Assembly: GCF_003202035.1 (NCBI RefSeq)
Contig: NZ_QJKC01000003.1
Coordinates: 1-64,000 of the forward strand
Direction of reading: 5' to 3'
Source: Aquitalea magnusonii
Lineage (GTDB): Bacteria; Pseudomonadota; Gammaproteobacteria; Burkholderiales; Chromobacteriaceae
DNA length: 64,000 nucleotides
The notes beneath the pieces are model-generated. The model worked only from the letters and a program-made list of their open reading frames with translations. It ran no database searches and was not told the origin of the DNA. Positions 30,701-38,972 of the stretch are shown piece after piece (position 1 is the first letter of the stretch; each line of letters opens with the position of its first letter). Both the position numbers and the translations under genes were made by a program.

Positions 30701-31552
30701 CGTGCGCTGCTGGATGTGGAAGACGCCAACGTGGTGCCGGTGATCCGCAACCCGCAGCTGGCCGAAGACGCCGAAGCGGTGTTCTACTTCCCCGGCTGCG
30801 GCTCGGAACGCCTGTTCAGCCAGGTCGGCCTCGCCACCCAGGCCATGCTGTGGCATGTCGGCACCCAGACCGTGCTGCCGCCGGGCTATCTGTGCTGTGG
30901 CTACCCGCAGACCTCCGCCGGCTATGCCGACAAGGGCGAAGCCATCACCACGGAAAACCGCGTGCTGTTCCACCGCGTGGCCAATACGCTGAACTACCTG
31001 GACATCAAGACCGTGGTGGTGAGCTGTGGCACCTGCTACGACCAGCTGGCCAAGTATCGCTTCGAGGACATCTTCCCCGGCTGCCGCATCATCGACATCC
31101 ATGAATACCTGATGGAAAAGGGCCTGAAGCTGGACGGGATTGGCGGCCAGAAGTATATGTACCACGATCCCTGCCATACCCCGATGAAGGCTTATCAGCC
31201 GCTGGACGTGGCCAACAAGCTGCTGGGCGGCGGCGTGACGCTGAGCGACCGCTGCTGCGGCGAATCCGGCACCTTTGCCGCCAGCCGGCCCGACATTGCC
31301 ACCCAGGTACGCTCGCGCAAGGAAGAGGAAATCAACAAGGATCTGGCCAAGATCGGTGCCACCGAACAACCGGTGAAGATTCTCACCTCCTGCCCGTCCT
31401 GCCTGCAGGGCCTGTCGCGCTACAGCCCGGATACCGGCACCGAGGCCGACTACATCGTGGTGGAAATGGCCAAGCACATCCTGGGCAAGAACTGGATGAA
31501 GGACTACGTGGAAAAGGCCCGCAACGGCGGTATCGAACGCGTGCTGCTGTAA
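27710..31552 (+). CDS. Large FAD/Fe-S oxidoreductase with DUF3683 domain (D-lactate dehydrogenase-like)
   Basis: A 1280-residue fusion. Residues 1 to about 170 form a DUF3683-type N-terminus. Next comes a FAD-binding type 4 domain ([15 protein letters not shown] near residue 200), a FAD-linked oxidase C-terminal domain ([24 protein letters not shown]), two [4Fe-4S] motifs ([11 protein letters not shown] near 815, [12 protein letters not shown] near 877), and two cysteine-rich CCG domains ([14 protein letters not shown] and HDPCHTP/CCGESG). E. coli YdiJ has the same core at about 1018 residues. A 2-hydroxyacid such as D-lactate or D-2-hydroxyglutarate is the likely substrate, with electrons passed to the quinone pool. 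It is monocistronic. Confidence 0.88.
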   Translation: MTTSNQQRLREIPYNYTSYSDREIFIRLLGEPMWALLEELRSERKTGRSARMLFEVLGDIWVVDRNPYLVDDLLDNPKRLSALVEAMHHRLQEVEKRREGNDKVGRLIAAAREAVDRFAQQFAETRELRQAILKKLSRHTRKDNILFDGLARVSHVTDATDWRVEYPFVVLSPDTEEEIAPLVRALIELELTIIPRGGGTGYTGGAVPLDRRSAVINTEKLVQHNGVEYISLPGLDGERATIQCGAGVVTARVSEAASAAGLVFAVDPTSAEASCIGGNVAMNAGGKKAVLWGTALDNLASWKMVDTDGNWMFIERLAHNYGKIHDIDVASFRITRYKDDDKTILSTEQLDIPGPSFRKVGLGKDVTDKFLSGLPGVQKEGTDGIITSARFVLHKMPAHTRTVCLEFFGTVAQATPAIVEITDYFKPDGAGYKAGVQLAGLEHLDWRYVRAVGYATKAKSKGRPKMVLIADIVSNDENAVAEAASQVVRYANARTGEGFIAVTAEARKKFWLDRSRTAAIARHTNAFKINEDVVIPLPRLGDYSDGIERINIELSVANKLRLLDTLTEYFHGRLPVDTEGGAVSADEIIGERRGTALELIATLRQRWQWLLDNLDAPFAQYRAQWPDAPLVDANATPATLFIAMRDFQLRVSWKDELLNDLESLFSGKADAPILDAVHALHQKVLRGRVFVALHMHAGDGNVHTNLPVNSDDYDMLQTAHKAVARIMELARSLNGVISGEHGIGITKLEFLTEEEIAPFRAYKQRIDPKGHFNKGKLLPGADLTMAYTPSFELLGAESLILEQSDIGSISNSVKDCLRCGKCKPVCSTHVPRANLLYSPRNKILGVGLLTEAFLYEEQTRRGVSLKHFDELSDVADHCTVCHRCVKPCPVKIDFGDVSVAMRNFLRKTGNKRFNPGTALGMAFLTVKDPSTIKAIRGGLVGFAYKAQRLGYSVGKKLHLTSAQTKQPPSTVGKAAIKEQVIHFINKPMPGGLPKKTARALLDVEDANVVPVIRNPQLAEDAEAVFYFPGCGSERLFSQVGLATQAMLWHVGTQTVLPPGYLCCGYPQTSAGYADKGEAITTENRVLFHRVANTLNYLDIKTVVVSCGTCYDQLAKYRFEDIFPGCRIIDIHEYLMEKGLKLDGIGGQKYMYHDPCHTPMKAYQPLDVANKLLGGGVTLSDRCCGESGTFAASRPDIATQVRSRKEEEINKDLAKIGATEQPVKILTSCPSCLQGLSRYSPDTGTEADYIVVEMAKHILGKNWMKDYVEKARNGGIERVLL

Positions 31553-31576
31553 GCTCCGCACACCGAGCTGCCACAG

Positions 31577-31608
31577 AAAACCGCAGGCTTGACCGCCTGC
31601 GGTTTTTT
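31577..31608 (+). terminator. Terminator after the FAD/Fe-S oxidoreductase
   Basis: A 12-bp stem (AAAACCGCAGGC with 31595-31606), loop of six, ends in TTTTTT. It can also work on the minus strand for the converging polyamine-binding protein gene. Confidence 0.88.
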
Positions 31609-31648
31609 CATGGAGGATACCCTGCCTTTGCCGGCAGGGACCTGCTTG

Positions 31649-32743
31649 TTAGCGCCCGCTTTTCAGCTCGGCCCACATGCGGTTCATCAGCCGGGTGATG
31701 TCGCTGGGTAAGGGCAGCTCGACATACATGGTCTTGAGCAGTGTGTCGGGAGGATAGACATTGGGATCATTGGCAATGACCGGCTTGGTCAGCTTTCTGG
31801 CGGCCAGGTTGGCACTGGGATAAAACACCTCGTTGGTGATGCCGGCACTGACGTCGGGCCGCAAGATGTAGTTGATCCATTTATGTGCTGCTTCCGGATG
31901 ATTGCTGTCCTTGGGGATGCCCATCAGGTCGAACCAGATCGGAATATTGCCCTTGGGTGTGACATAGCGCAGCTCATAGCTGCGATGCGCCTCTTGTGCG
32001 CGGTTGCGCGCAATATTCACATCGCCGGAGTAGCCCAGCGCCAGGCAGATATCGCCATTGGCCAGGTCGTTGATATAGCCGGACGAATTGAACTGGGTAA
32101 TGTAAGGGCGCAGCTTTTTCAGCACGGCATAAGCGGCCTGATAGTCTGCCGGACTCTTGCTGTTGGGATCGCGGCCGATATATTTGAGCACCACCGGAAA
32201 CACATCCGTGGGCGAATCCAGCATATTCACCCCGCAGCTGACCTTGGCCAGCAGCTCCGGGCGAAACATCAGGTCCCAACTATCCAGCACTGCCTCATGG
32301 CCCAGCACTTTTTGCAACTTGGTGATATTGATACCCATGCCAGTGGTACCCCAGGCATAGGGCACGCCATACAGGTTTTTCGGGTCCATGCTGGCGATGA
32401 TTTTCATCAGCACCGGATCGAGATTGGCCAGGTTAGGCAGCTTGCTCTTGTCCAGCTTCATGTAGACGCCTGCTTCAATCTGCTTGGCCATGAAGGTTGA
32501 GGATGGCACCACCACATCATAGCCGGCCCGCCCGCTCAGCAATTTGGCTTGCAGGGTTTCATCGGTATCGAACACATCATACTTGACCCGGATGTGTGAC
32601 TCTTTTTCAAAATTGGCCACGGTGTCTTTGGCGATGTAGTCCGACCAGTTGTAGACATTCAGCACGGCCTCTTCCGCCGTGGCGGCCGCAGACAGTAACA
32701 GACCGCACAGCAGGGCTGTCAGCCGGGATAGGGTAGTCCTCAT
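31649..32743 (-). CDS. Periplasmic polyamine-binding protein, PotF/PotD type
   Basis: The 364-residue substrate-binding protein has a signal peptide (cleavage near residue 23, ATA-EEA) and family 1 spermidine/putrescine-binding marks: LNVYNWSDYIAKD, the YDVVVPSSTFM strand and NLYGVPYAWGTTGMGIN. GAGGA lies six bases before the ATG. It stands alone: no ATPase or permease genes follow, so it must work with a transporter encoded elsewhere or act as a sensor. It is transcribed away from a TetR regulator across a perfect palindrome, which suggests that regulator controls it. Confidence 0.88.
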   Translation of the reverse strand: MRTTLSRLTALLCGLLLSAAATAEEAVLNVYNWSDYIAKDTVANFEKESHIRVKYDVFDTDETLQAKLLSGRAGYDVVVPSSTFMAKQIEAGVYMKLDKSKLPNLANLDPVLMKIIASMDPKNLYGVPYAWGTTGMGINITKLQKVLGHEAVLDSWDLMFRPELLAKVSCGVNMLDSPTDVFPVVLKYIGRDPNSKSPADYQAAYAVLKKLRPYITQFNSSGYINDLANGDICLALGYSGDVNIARNRAQEAHRSYELRYVTPKGNIPIWFDLMGIPKDSNHPEAAHKWINYILRPDVSAGITNEVFYPSANLAARKLTKPVIANDPNVYPPDTLLKTMYVELPLPSDITRLMNRMWAELKSGR

Positions 32744-32807
32744 GATTTTCCTCGCAGATGGTATGAAAACGGTGGCATACAGCGACCCAGAGGACTTTTT
32801 TTATTTA

Positions 32808-32821
32808 GCTGTACGTACAGC
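32808..32821. promoter_or_regulatory. Palindromic operator between potF-like and tetR genes
   Basis: GCTGTACGTACAGC is a perfect 14-base palindrome in the divergent region. The same half-site GCTGTAC recurs at 32891-32897, 31 bases before the tetR start, and ATACAGC lies at 32777-32783 on the other side. TetR regulators typically bind such sites next to their own gene. Confidence 0.65.
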
Positions 32822-32928
32822 CAGTTTGTTGGCTAAGTATTTACCACGTCAATAACAACCAGTGTTTTCACAACATCACTACAGAAATCCGCTGTACATT
32901 GTGGCGATATTTCCACGCAGAGACCTGC

Positions 32929-33558
32929 ATGCCACAGTCCATTCCCGATGGTCGCCGCCGCAAAGGCGACAGCAGCCGCCAACAATTGGTCGAGGCGATG
33001 ATTCAGGCAGTCGCCCGCCATGGCCTACCGGGTGCCACCATTTCCGTCGTCGCCGAGCTGGCCGGTGTATCGCGCAGCCTGGTCAATTTCCACTTCAAGC
33101 AGAAAGAACAATTGCTGGACAGCGCGCTGGACCTTGCCCTGCACACCTACCAGCAGTCGCTGGCTACGGCTCTAGCAGAGTGTGAAACCACGCCATCTGC
33201 CCGCCTGGCAGCAGACATCCGGCACGATATTCATTTCGCCGCCACCCATCCCGAACTGCTGGCACTGTGGTATGCCAGCTGGAGCGAGCGCCACAGCCTG
33301 CAGCAATACCGCGCCACCACCCTGGCGTCAGACCGGCTCTATCGGATGGCTTACACGACCTGCTTCGAGCAGTTGCTGGGAGATGCCGAACAGGCCCGGC
33401 GCTGCGGCATGATCGTGGACAGTTTCATCGATGGCTTGTGGCTGGATTGCCATCTGGACCCGGACAATTTTTCAGTCAGCGAAGCAGAAGCCTGCGCCGA
33501 GATACTGTTGCAGTCATTGCTGCATACCCCCGCCAGTGGAGCACACCATGCGTCGTGA
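32929..33558 (+). CDS. TetR-family transcriptional regulator (BetI-like)
   Basis: A 209-residue TetR repressor. The N-terminal helix-turn-helix spans about residues 36-56 (ATISVVAELAGVSRSLVNFHF), matching BetI/TetR_C_6 type proteins rather than TetR itself. The C-terminal ligand domain is rich in Ala and Leu with FIDGLWLDCHL near its end, as in BetI. ATG 32929 is chosen over an in-frame start ten codons upstream that would include the half-site region. Its 3' end overlaps the isochorismatase gene by 11 bases. The ligand is unknown; BetI responds to choline, so a cationic amine is a fair guess. Confidence 0.88.
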   Translation: MPQSIPDGRRRKGDSSRQQLVEAMIQAVARHGLPGATISVVAELAGVSRSLVNFHFKQKEQLLDSALDLALHTYQQSLATALAECETTPSARLAADIRHDIHFAATHPELLALWYASWSERHSLQQYRATTLASDRLYRMAYTTCFEQLLGDAEQARRCGMIVDSFIDGLWLDCHLDPDNFSVSEAEACAEILLQSLLHTPASGAHHAS

Positions 33559-34084
33559 TAGCGCACTCTTGATTGTCGATGTCCAAGTAGCCCAGTTCGA
33601 ACCCACCCCGCCCTACCAGGCCGCTACGGTACTGGCCAGACTGAATCAGGCCATTGCCAAGGCCCGCCAGCAGGGCATGCCGGTCATTTTCGTCCAGCAC
33701 GACAGCCCGCCGGGTACCGACCTGGCCCCCGGCAGCGCCGGCTGGGCACTCCATCCGGCCTTGCAGCGGCTCGCTGATGACCCGGTCGTGCACAAGACCG
33801 TGGGCGACAGCTTTTATCGGCCAGAGCTGCATGCACTGTTACAGCAGCTGGGTGTGCGCCATGTGTGGATAGGCGGCTCCGCCACCGACTTCTGCATTGA
33901 TTACGCCATTCGCAGTGCGCTGTCGCACGACTATGCCGTGACCGTACTGGAAGATGCCCATACTTGCCGCAACCGTCCGCTGTTGACTGGTGAACAGGTG
34001 GTAGCCCACTTCAACTGGGTATGGCGCAATATGGACGAAACCCCGCAGGCCCTGCGCGTATGCAAGGTGGCGGAGCTGGATTGA
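33548..34084 (+). CDS. Isochorismatase-family cysteine hydrolase
   Basis: A 178-residue hydrolase with the family's triad: Asp11 in LLIVDVQ, Lys83 in VVHKTVGDSF and Cys116 in SATDFCIDYA. Relatives hydrolyse nicotinamide, N-carbamoyl compounds, ureidoacrylate or isochorismate; nothing here fixes the substrate. GTGGAG lies before the ATG, inside the end of tetR, so the two genes are coupled. With the divergent polyamine-binding gene this makes a three-gene locus possibly devoted to an amine or amide. Confidence 0.87.
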   Translation: MRRDSALLIVDVQVAQFEPTPPYQAATVLARLNQAIAKARQQGMPVIFVQHDSPPGTDLAPGSAGWALHPALQRLADDPVVHKTVGDSFYRPELHALLQQLGVRHVWIGGSATDFCIDYAIRSALSHDYAVTVLEDAHTCRNRPLLTGEQVVAHFNWVWRNMDETPQALRVCKVAELD

Positions 34085-34097
34085 GGGCGGGCATGCA

Positions 34098-34123
34098 AAA
34101 GAGGAGGCTGATGCCTCCTCTTT
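34098..34123. terminator. Bidirectional terminator after the isochorismatase gene
   Basis: An 11-bp stem AAAGAGGAGGC with 34113-34123 and loop TGAT is followed by TCTTGC on the plus strand and by TTTTGC on the minus. Confidence 0.8.
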
Positions 34124-34148
34124 CTTGCGTAGCACTGCGGCTGCTGGC

Positions 34149-34451
34149 TTATTGGTTAAGCTTGCGCGGGGCATGCTGGTGATGCTTGCCGGCGTGGTGA
34201 TGGTGATGATGCTTGTGCACATGCTTCCTGGCAGACTGGGCTTTTTGCGCAGCCGGGGCCGAAGCGGCTTTTTTCACCTGATGGTGTTTTTTGGCGTGGT
34301 GTTTCTTGGCCTGATGCGGTTTGGCGTGATGGGCCTTGGCCGGAGCGCTCACTGCAGGCTTGGCGGCAGGCGCAGAGGCATCAGCGGCAAAGCCGGCAGC
34401 GGAGGCAAGACCAAACACGGCGGTCAGGACGAGTGCGGCGATCTTTTTCAT
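34149..34451 (-). CDS. Histidine/lysine/alanine-rich exported protein, acid-shock (Asr)-like
   Basis: A 100-residue protein with a signal peptide (MKKIAALVLTAVFGLASAAG ... FAADA) and a low-complexity mature part: repeats of HHAKKHH, AAQKAQSARKH and a run of six histidines. The composition and the QKAQxAxKH repeat resemble the acid-shock protein Asr of enterobacteria. A metal-binding or proton-buffering role in the periplasm is inference. The ATG at 34451 is seven bases after GGGAG; the ATG two codons earlier touches it. Confidence 0.75.
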   Translation of the reverse strand: MKKIAALVLTAVFGLASAAGFAADASAPAAKPAVSAPAKAHHAKPHQAKKHHAKKHHQVKKAASAPAAQKAQSARKHVHKHHHHHHAGKHHQHAPRKLNQ

Positions 34452-34587
34452 GGTCATTCTCCCGTAAGGCGACTTTGTTGAGTTGCGGGGGCAGTGTGTT
34501 TGCTGCCTCCATGCATTGCATCTTAGGGAGGGAGGGCCGACGCGTCTGTGAGACTCTTGTAAGCCCGTGTAAGCAATCGTAACCGGC

Positions 34588-35895
34588 TCAGTCCGGCTGT
34601 GCGGGCACCGGGCTCACCCGCGTCACCAGCAACTGGTCGATGCGGTAGTTGTCGATATCCACCACCTCGAACTTGTAGCCGGCATACTCGACATGGTCGG
34701 TACGCTTGGGAATCTTGCGCAGCATGTACATCATGAAACCGGCGATGGTTTCGTAGTTTTCATCATCCGGAAAACTGTCGATATCCAGGGCACGCAATAC
34801 ATCCTCCACCGGCGAGGCGCCATCCACCAGCCAGCTGTCGGCATCGCGCTGCACGATCTGGTCTTCCTGGCTTTGCGACACCAGATCACCCATTACCGTG
34901 CTCATCACATCGTTCAGGGTGATGATGCCCACCACCAGCGCGTATTCGTTCATCACCACGGCAAAGTCTTCGCGCGAAGCCTTGAAGCGTGCCAGCAGCT
35001 CGGACAGGGTCAGGCTGTCGGGAATGATCAGCACATTGCGGATGGTCAGCTCGCGCTTGATCGACACGCTTTGCTGGTTCACCAGCCGGGTCAGGATATC
35101 CTTGGAATCGACATAGCCCACCACCGCATCCACCACGCCATCGCATACCAGATACTTGGCATGCGGGCTCTCGGCGATCTTGCGCTTGATGCTGGCTTCT
35201 TCTTCCTGCAGGGTGAAATACACCACGCTTTCGCGCGCGGTCATCGACGAGGGCACGGTGCGGCTTTCCAGCTCGAACACGTTTTCAATCAGGTGATGCT
35301 CCTGCTGCTGCAATACGCCGGCTTCGGCACCTGCTTCCATCATGGCGACGATATCGTCCGGGGTCAGGTCGTCCGGCCGCGCCGTGGGCAGGCCAAACAG
35401 CCGGAACAGCATATTGGCCATGCCGTTGAACAACCACACCAGCGGCATGAACAGCCGCACGCAAGCCTGCATCGGCCGCACCACGCGCACGGCAATCTGC
35501 TCCGGCGCCGACATGCCCAGCCGCTTGGGCATCAGGTCGGCAAACAGCACGAACAGCGCCGTGACCGTGACAAAGGACAGCAGAAAGCTGACCCGCTCCA
35601 CCCAGTCGGCGGAGAACACCAGATGCAGCGCCTGGGCAAAATAGGGGGTAAAGGCCGCTTCCCCCATGATGCCGGCCATGATGGCCACGGCATTCAGGCC
35701 GATCTGCACCACGGTAAAGAACAGGCCCGGCTGCGCCTGCAAGGCCAGCACGCGGTCGGCGCGCCCATCGCCCTCTTCGGCCATTTGGCGCAGTTTGATC
35801 TTGCGTGCCGCCGCCAGCGAGATTTCCGATACGGAAAAGAAGGCACTGATCAAGATCAGTACGGCAATCACCATCAGGCTTTGAACCAGATTCAC
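34588..35895 (-). CDS. CNNM/CBS-domain membrane protein (hemolysin C/CorC family)
   Basis: A 435-residue protein of the CNNM family, proposed Mg2+/Co2+ or polyamine exporters (YtfL/PaeA group). It has an N-terminal DUF21 membrane domain (about residues 1-190, four helices), two CBS domains (about 205-330) and a C-terminal CorC_HlyC domain (YKFEVVDIDNYRIDQLLV). I start at GTG 35895 (NLVQSLMVIAVLILISAFF); longer in-frame starts add non-conserved residues. It diverges from the HIT gene. Confidence 0.88.
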   Translation of the reverse strand: MNLVQSLMVIAVLILISAFFSVSEISLAAARKIKLRQMAEEGDGRADRVLALQAQPGLFFTVVQIGLNAVAIMAGIMGEAAFTPYFAQALHLVFSADWVERVSFLLSFVTVTALFVLFADLMPKRLGMSAPEQIAVRVVRPMQACVRLFMPLVWLFNGMANMLFRLFGLPTARPDDLTPDDIVAMMEAGAEAGVLQQQEHHLIENVFELESRTVPSSMTARESVVYFTLQEEEASIKRKIAESPHAKYLVCDGVVDAVVGYVDSKDILTRLVNQQSVSIKRELTIRNVLIIPDSLTLSELLARFKASREDFAVVMNEYALVVGIITLNDVMSTVMGDLVSQSQEDQIVQRDADSWLVDGASPVEDVLRALDIDSFPDDENYETIAGFMMYMLRKIPKRTDHVEYAGYKFEVVDIDNYRIDQLLVTRVSPVPAQPD

Positions 35896-36064
35896 ACAGT
35901 ATTTCCAGGGAGTTAGCGACGAAATGTCTTGTACAGGATAGCAGGCCCGCATGACAGGACTGAATATGCGGACAGTGGAATCAGTATAACAGACGAAAAA
36001 AAACAGCACGGTCGCAGCACGGTAGAATGAGCGACATCCTTCAACAGAAAATGGCGCTCCGCTC

Positions 36065-36487
36065 ATGACTTGTCCGCTTTGCACCCTGCCTGCCGGCGAA
36101 TTGCTGTACGAAGATACCCGACTGTGGGTCTTGCTGGTTGAAGAAGCCGGCTATCCCGGTTTCTGCCGCGTCATCTGGAAACAGCATGTACGCGAAATGA
36201 GCGACCTGGCCCCGGCCGACTGTGCACATGTGTTTGACTGGGTGCTGCGGACCGAAAAAGCCATCCGCGCCGTCATGCAGCCAGACAAGATCAACCTGGC
36301 CAGCCTGGGTAATGTGGTGCCGCACCTGCACTGGCATGTCATTCCGCGCTTTGCCGACGACGCCCACTTTCCCAGCCCGATCTGGGCCAGCCCGCAGCGC
36401 CAGGGGGCAGAACACGGTCAGCCGGACCTGGCCGCCAGCCTGCGAGCCGCCTTGCAAAATCAGCCACTTGCCGCTGCAGTGCAATAA
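36065..36487 (+). CDS. HIT-family nucleotide-binding protein
   Basis: A 140-residue histidine-triad protein with HLHWHV (His87, 89, 91), the nucleotide phosphate-binding site that serves as nucleophile in hydrolases of AMP conjugates. CPLC at residues 3-6 may bind zinc. Substrate is unknown. A TAGAAT hexamer at 36023-36028 may be its -10 element. Confidence 0.9.
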   Translation: MTCPLCTLPAGELLYEDTRLWVLLVEEAGYPGFCRVIWKQHVREMSDLAPADCAHVFDWVLRTEKAIRAVMQPDKINLASLGNVVPHLHWHVIPRFADDAHFPSPIWASPQRQGAEHGQPDLAASLRAALQNQPLAAAVQ

Positions 36488-36530
36488 CCCGGCCCGCTTG
36501 CCGACTGTAGCTGCTTCTGTGTAGGCTAGA

Positions 36531-36650
36531 GCGGTCCTGCCGGTTTGCCCGCGCTTGCCGGCAGGCATGCGGAACCGCTTTCAAGCCGGCCCCTGGGCCG
36601 GCTCGTAAGCGGCTCCTCCTTGCCACAGGGTGCATGTCCGCCATGTGGCA
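36531..36650 (+). promoter_or_regulatory. Structured leader before sseA
   Basis: Three inverted repeats follow each other: CCTGCCGG (36536-36543) with CCGGCAGG (36558-36565) inside an outer GCGGT/ACCGC pair; AGCCGGCCC (36584-36592) with GGGCCGGCT (36595-36603); and TGCCACA with TGTGGCA (about 36621-36650). None has a T run. It matches no riboswitch class that I know. Confidence 0.4.
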
Positions 36651-36670
36651 CACCCATTCAGGAGAAGCCG

Positions 36671-37507
36671 ATGTACACCACCCTCATCAGCCCGGCCCAG
36701 TTGCAGGCGCTTGATCCCGAGCATTACGTCATTCTCGACTGCCGCTTCCAGCTGACCGACCCGGAATACGGCCTGCATGCCTATCAGGCCGGCCACATTC
36801 CCGGCGCACGCTATCTCAACCTCGATTACCACCTGTCCGGCGTGAAAACCGGCAGCAATGGCCGCCACCCGCTGCCGGATGGCCAGCGGCTGGCGGTGGA
36901 TCTGGGCGCGGCCGGCATTACCGGCGACATCCAGGTCATCTGCTATGACGACGCTGGCGGCATGTATGCCGCCCGCGCCTGGATGCTGCTGCGCTGGCTG
37001 GGCCATGCCGCCGTCGCCGTGCTGGATGGCGGCATCCAGGCCTGGCAGCAAGCCGGAGCGGTGCTGGAAACCGACAAGAAACGCTATATGCCGCGCCGTT
37101 TTCCGGTCAATGCCAGCCTGGTCGAAACCGTCGATGCCGATCAGGTCCTGGCCAATCTGGATGCACAGGACTTTGTCGTGGTGGATGCCCGCAGCCCGGA
37201 ACGTTTCCGTGGCGAAGGCGAAACCATGGATCCGGTGGGCGGCCACATCCCCGGCGCCCGCAACCGCTTCTTCCAGCAGAACCTGGCTGGCAACGGTCAC
37301 TTCAAGGACGCGGCGACCTTGCGCAGCGAGTGGGAGGTCGTACTGGCAGGCAGCAAGCCGGAAGAAATCGTCCACCAGTGCGGTTCCGGCGTCACCGCCT
37401 GCCACAATCTGCTGGCCATGGAACATGCCGGGCTGACTGGCAGCCGGCTGTATCCGGGTTCGTGGAGCGAATGGTGCAGTGACCCGGCGCGCCCGGTCGC
37501 CCGCTAA
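36671..37507 (+). CDS. sseA: Sulfurtransferase, 3-mercaptopyruvate/thiosulfate type
   Basis: A 278-residue tandem-rhodanese protein. The second domain carries the active Cys237 in CGSGVTACHN; the CG(S/T)GVT loop marks mercaptopyruvate rather than thiosulfate preference. The inactive first domain has CYDDAGGMYAARAWM in the matching place. CAGGAG precedes the ATG. Role: moving sulfane sulfur from 3-mercaptopyruvate to cyanide or thiol acceptors. Confidence 0.9.
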   Translation: MYTTLISPAQLQALDPEHYVILDCRFQLTDPEYGLHAYQAGHIPGARYLNLDYHLSGVKTGSNGRHPLPDGQRLAVDLGAAGITGDIQVICYDDAGGMYAARAWMLLRWLGHAAVAVLDGGIQAWQQAGAVLETDKKRYMPRRFPVNASLVETVDADQVLANLDAQDFVVVDARSPERFRGEGETMDPVGGHIPGARNRFFQQNLAGNGHFKDAATLRSEWEVVLAGSKPEEIVHQCGSGVTACHNLLAMEHAGLTGSRLYPGSWSEWCSDPARPVAR

Positions 37508-37534
37508 GGCCAGCCAATAAAGCCCCCGCAATAT

Positions 37535-37573
37535 AAAAACCGCCGCCCTCGCTCGCGAAGGTGGCGGTTTTTT
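37535..37573. terminator. Bidirectional terminator after sseA
   Basis: A 13-bp stem (37535-37547 with 37560-37572, one G-T pair) has runs of A at the left foot and T at the right, between converging genes. Confidence 0.88.
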
Positions 37574-37589
37574 ATTGGGGCCTGGCGGC

Positions 37590-38186
37590 TCAGGCCAGGA
37601 TGAAGCGCTGCAGCAACTGCTGTCCGGCAGCCCAACTACCCAGACCAGCATGACTACCCATATGACCGGCACGGCCCGCATCCACCAGCCGGATACCCCA
37701 CAGCTCCGCCATGGCCTGGGCCGTGGCAAAGTCGCAGAACAGGTCATCCTGGCTGGCCACCATCACCGCCGGCACGGGCAAGCGCCCTGCACTGGCCTGG
37801 GCAAATCCGGAGAAGGCCGGTAGCGCTGCACCCTCCGGCAGTTCACCACTGGCCCGCGCCCTGGCTTCGGTAATGGGCAGGGCTGGTGGAGCCACCAGCA
37901 GCACACCCTTGATGCGATGCTGGGTCTGCAGATCGACGGTACGCAGCCACTCCACCACCGTGTGACAGCCCAGGCTATGGGCCGCCAGTACGATACGGCC
38001 CGGCGTATCCCGTACCAGCGCATCCAGGGCGGCCACCCATTCCTTCTGCTCCGGGTAAAGCCAGTCCTGTTGCTGGACACGTCGCGCCAGCGGATAGGTC
38101 AGCTCCCACAGGGTTTGCCAGTGCCTGTCCCCGGAATTCCCCCAGCCAGGCACTGTCAGCAGTACCACATCATCATCGTCCAGCAT
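37590..38186 (-). CDS. RBBP9/YdeN-family alpha/beta hydrolase
   Basis: A 198-residue serine hydrolase. Nucleophile Ser71 is in AAHSLGCH, the acid is in ASQDDLFCD near residue 147 and the base His in GRAGHMGSHAG. The N-terminus LTVPGWGNSGDRHWQTLWE is characteristic of RBBP9-type proteins. ATG 38186 fits that start. Substrate unknown. Confidence 0.88.
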   Translation of the reverse strand: MLDDDDVVLLTVPGWGNSGDRHWQTLWELTYPLARRVQQQDWLYPEQKEWVAALDALVRDTPGRIVLAAHSLGCHTVVEWLRTVDLQTQHRIKGVLLVAPPALPITEARARASGELPEGAALPAFSGFAQASAGRLPVPAVMVASQDDLFCDFATAQAMAELWGIRLVDAGRAGHMGSHAGLGSWAAGQQLLQRFILA

Positions 38187-38352
38187 CACAGCCCTTATTG
38201 CATGCTGATGCCGCCTGCCCTGCACTGGCCGCATCATGGTTGATCGCCGCGCCACCGCAACAGCAGTGGCGCAGGCAACAGGCTAATGCCTTGCACGCGG
38301 GAATGCAAAACCGCCGGTCAAAGCGGCGGTTGCTGGATTGGACAAAGCCATG

Positions 38353-38811
38353 TCAGTGTCGGCCGCCACCGCCTTGCTCAGGCCAGGGCGCACCAGACCG
38401 CTCATCCCGATATGCATGGCCACGGTGCTCTTCACCCTTGTGCCAGCCATTATCATGTCCGTCATGACCACGCGGATGGTCACGCTGATAGCGTGGGGCA
38501 AACTCCTGCCGGTACCACCTGTCCTGCACGAAATACACTCGGCGGTCGCAAGCCTGATAGCGACGGCAGTAACGATCCCAATGACGAGCGTGTTCCGGCG
38601 GAACACGCAGATAGATAGGGGGCTGGGCCACCACTACCGGGCTGACAATGACCGGCTGCGGATAAAGCAAGGCTGGCGGGGGGTAATGGCCAATATCCAG
38701 CTGGCCGTAAAAGCCGGGTTCGCCGATATTGACGGAAATGCCGACATTGGCTGCCAGTGCCGGCAGCGCGGCACCCAGGCCCAGTAAAACAAGCAGCAGA
38801 CGGTTTCTCAT
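38353..38811 (-). CDS. Conserved exported protein of unknown function
   Basis: A 152-residue protein with a signal peptide (MRNRLLLVLLGLGAALPALA-A) and a mature region with VGISVNIGEPGFYGQLDIG, a Pro/Val-rich span, and a basic Cys-containing block (HWDRYCRRYQACDRRVYFV) whose two cysteines may pair. The last 40 residues are His/Gly/Asp-rich (RGHDGHDNGWH) and could bind metal. Similar proteins are widespread in beta- and gammaproteobacteria without assigned role. AGGA before ATG 38811 favours this start over one three codons upstream. Confidence 0.78.
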   Translation of the reverse strand: MRNRLLLVLLGLGAALPALAANVGISVNIGEPGFYGQLDIGHYPPPALLYPQPVIVSPVVVAQPPIYLRVPPEHARHWDRYCRRYQACDRRVYFVQDRWYRQEFAPRYQRDHPRGHDGHDNGWHKGEEHRGHAYRDERSGAPWPEQGGGGRH

Positions 38812-38937
38812 GAGATGCATCCTGTGAAGTTGCGAACGGGCAGGTGCCCGGCAGGCTTGGCCTGCCGGTGCAGGCAGATTCGCGATAACTTCATCCTAGA
38901 GGCAGGACATCAGCAAGACTTGATACAGTGATTACAA

Positions 38938-38966
38938 TGTGTTGCCAACACGCCGTGCACAACACA
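38938..38966 (-). terminator. Possible terminator of xth
   Basis: TGTGTTG (38938-38944) pairs with CAACACA (38960-38966). The T run on the minus strand is poor, so this is weak. Confidence 0.3.
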
Positions 38967-38972
38967 AATTCA

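Noticed and set aside
27608-31561. A 1317-codon open frame on the minus strand opposite the FAD/Fe-S oxidoreductase gene
   Set aside because: The plus-strand frame has clear FAD and Fe-S motifs over its whole length. The reverse frame is open because of strong GC bias at third codon positions and shows no domain.
34693-35916. A His/Gln-rich 407-codon frame antisense to the CNNM gene
   Set aside because: Shadow of a gene with CBS and CorC_HlyC domains; composition is that of a reverse frame.
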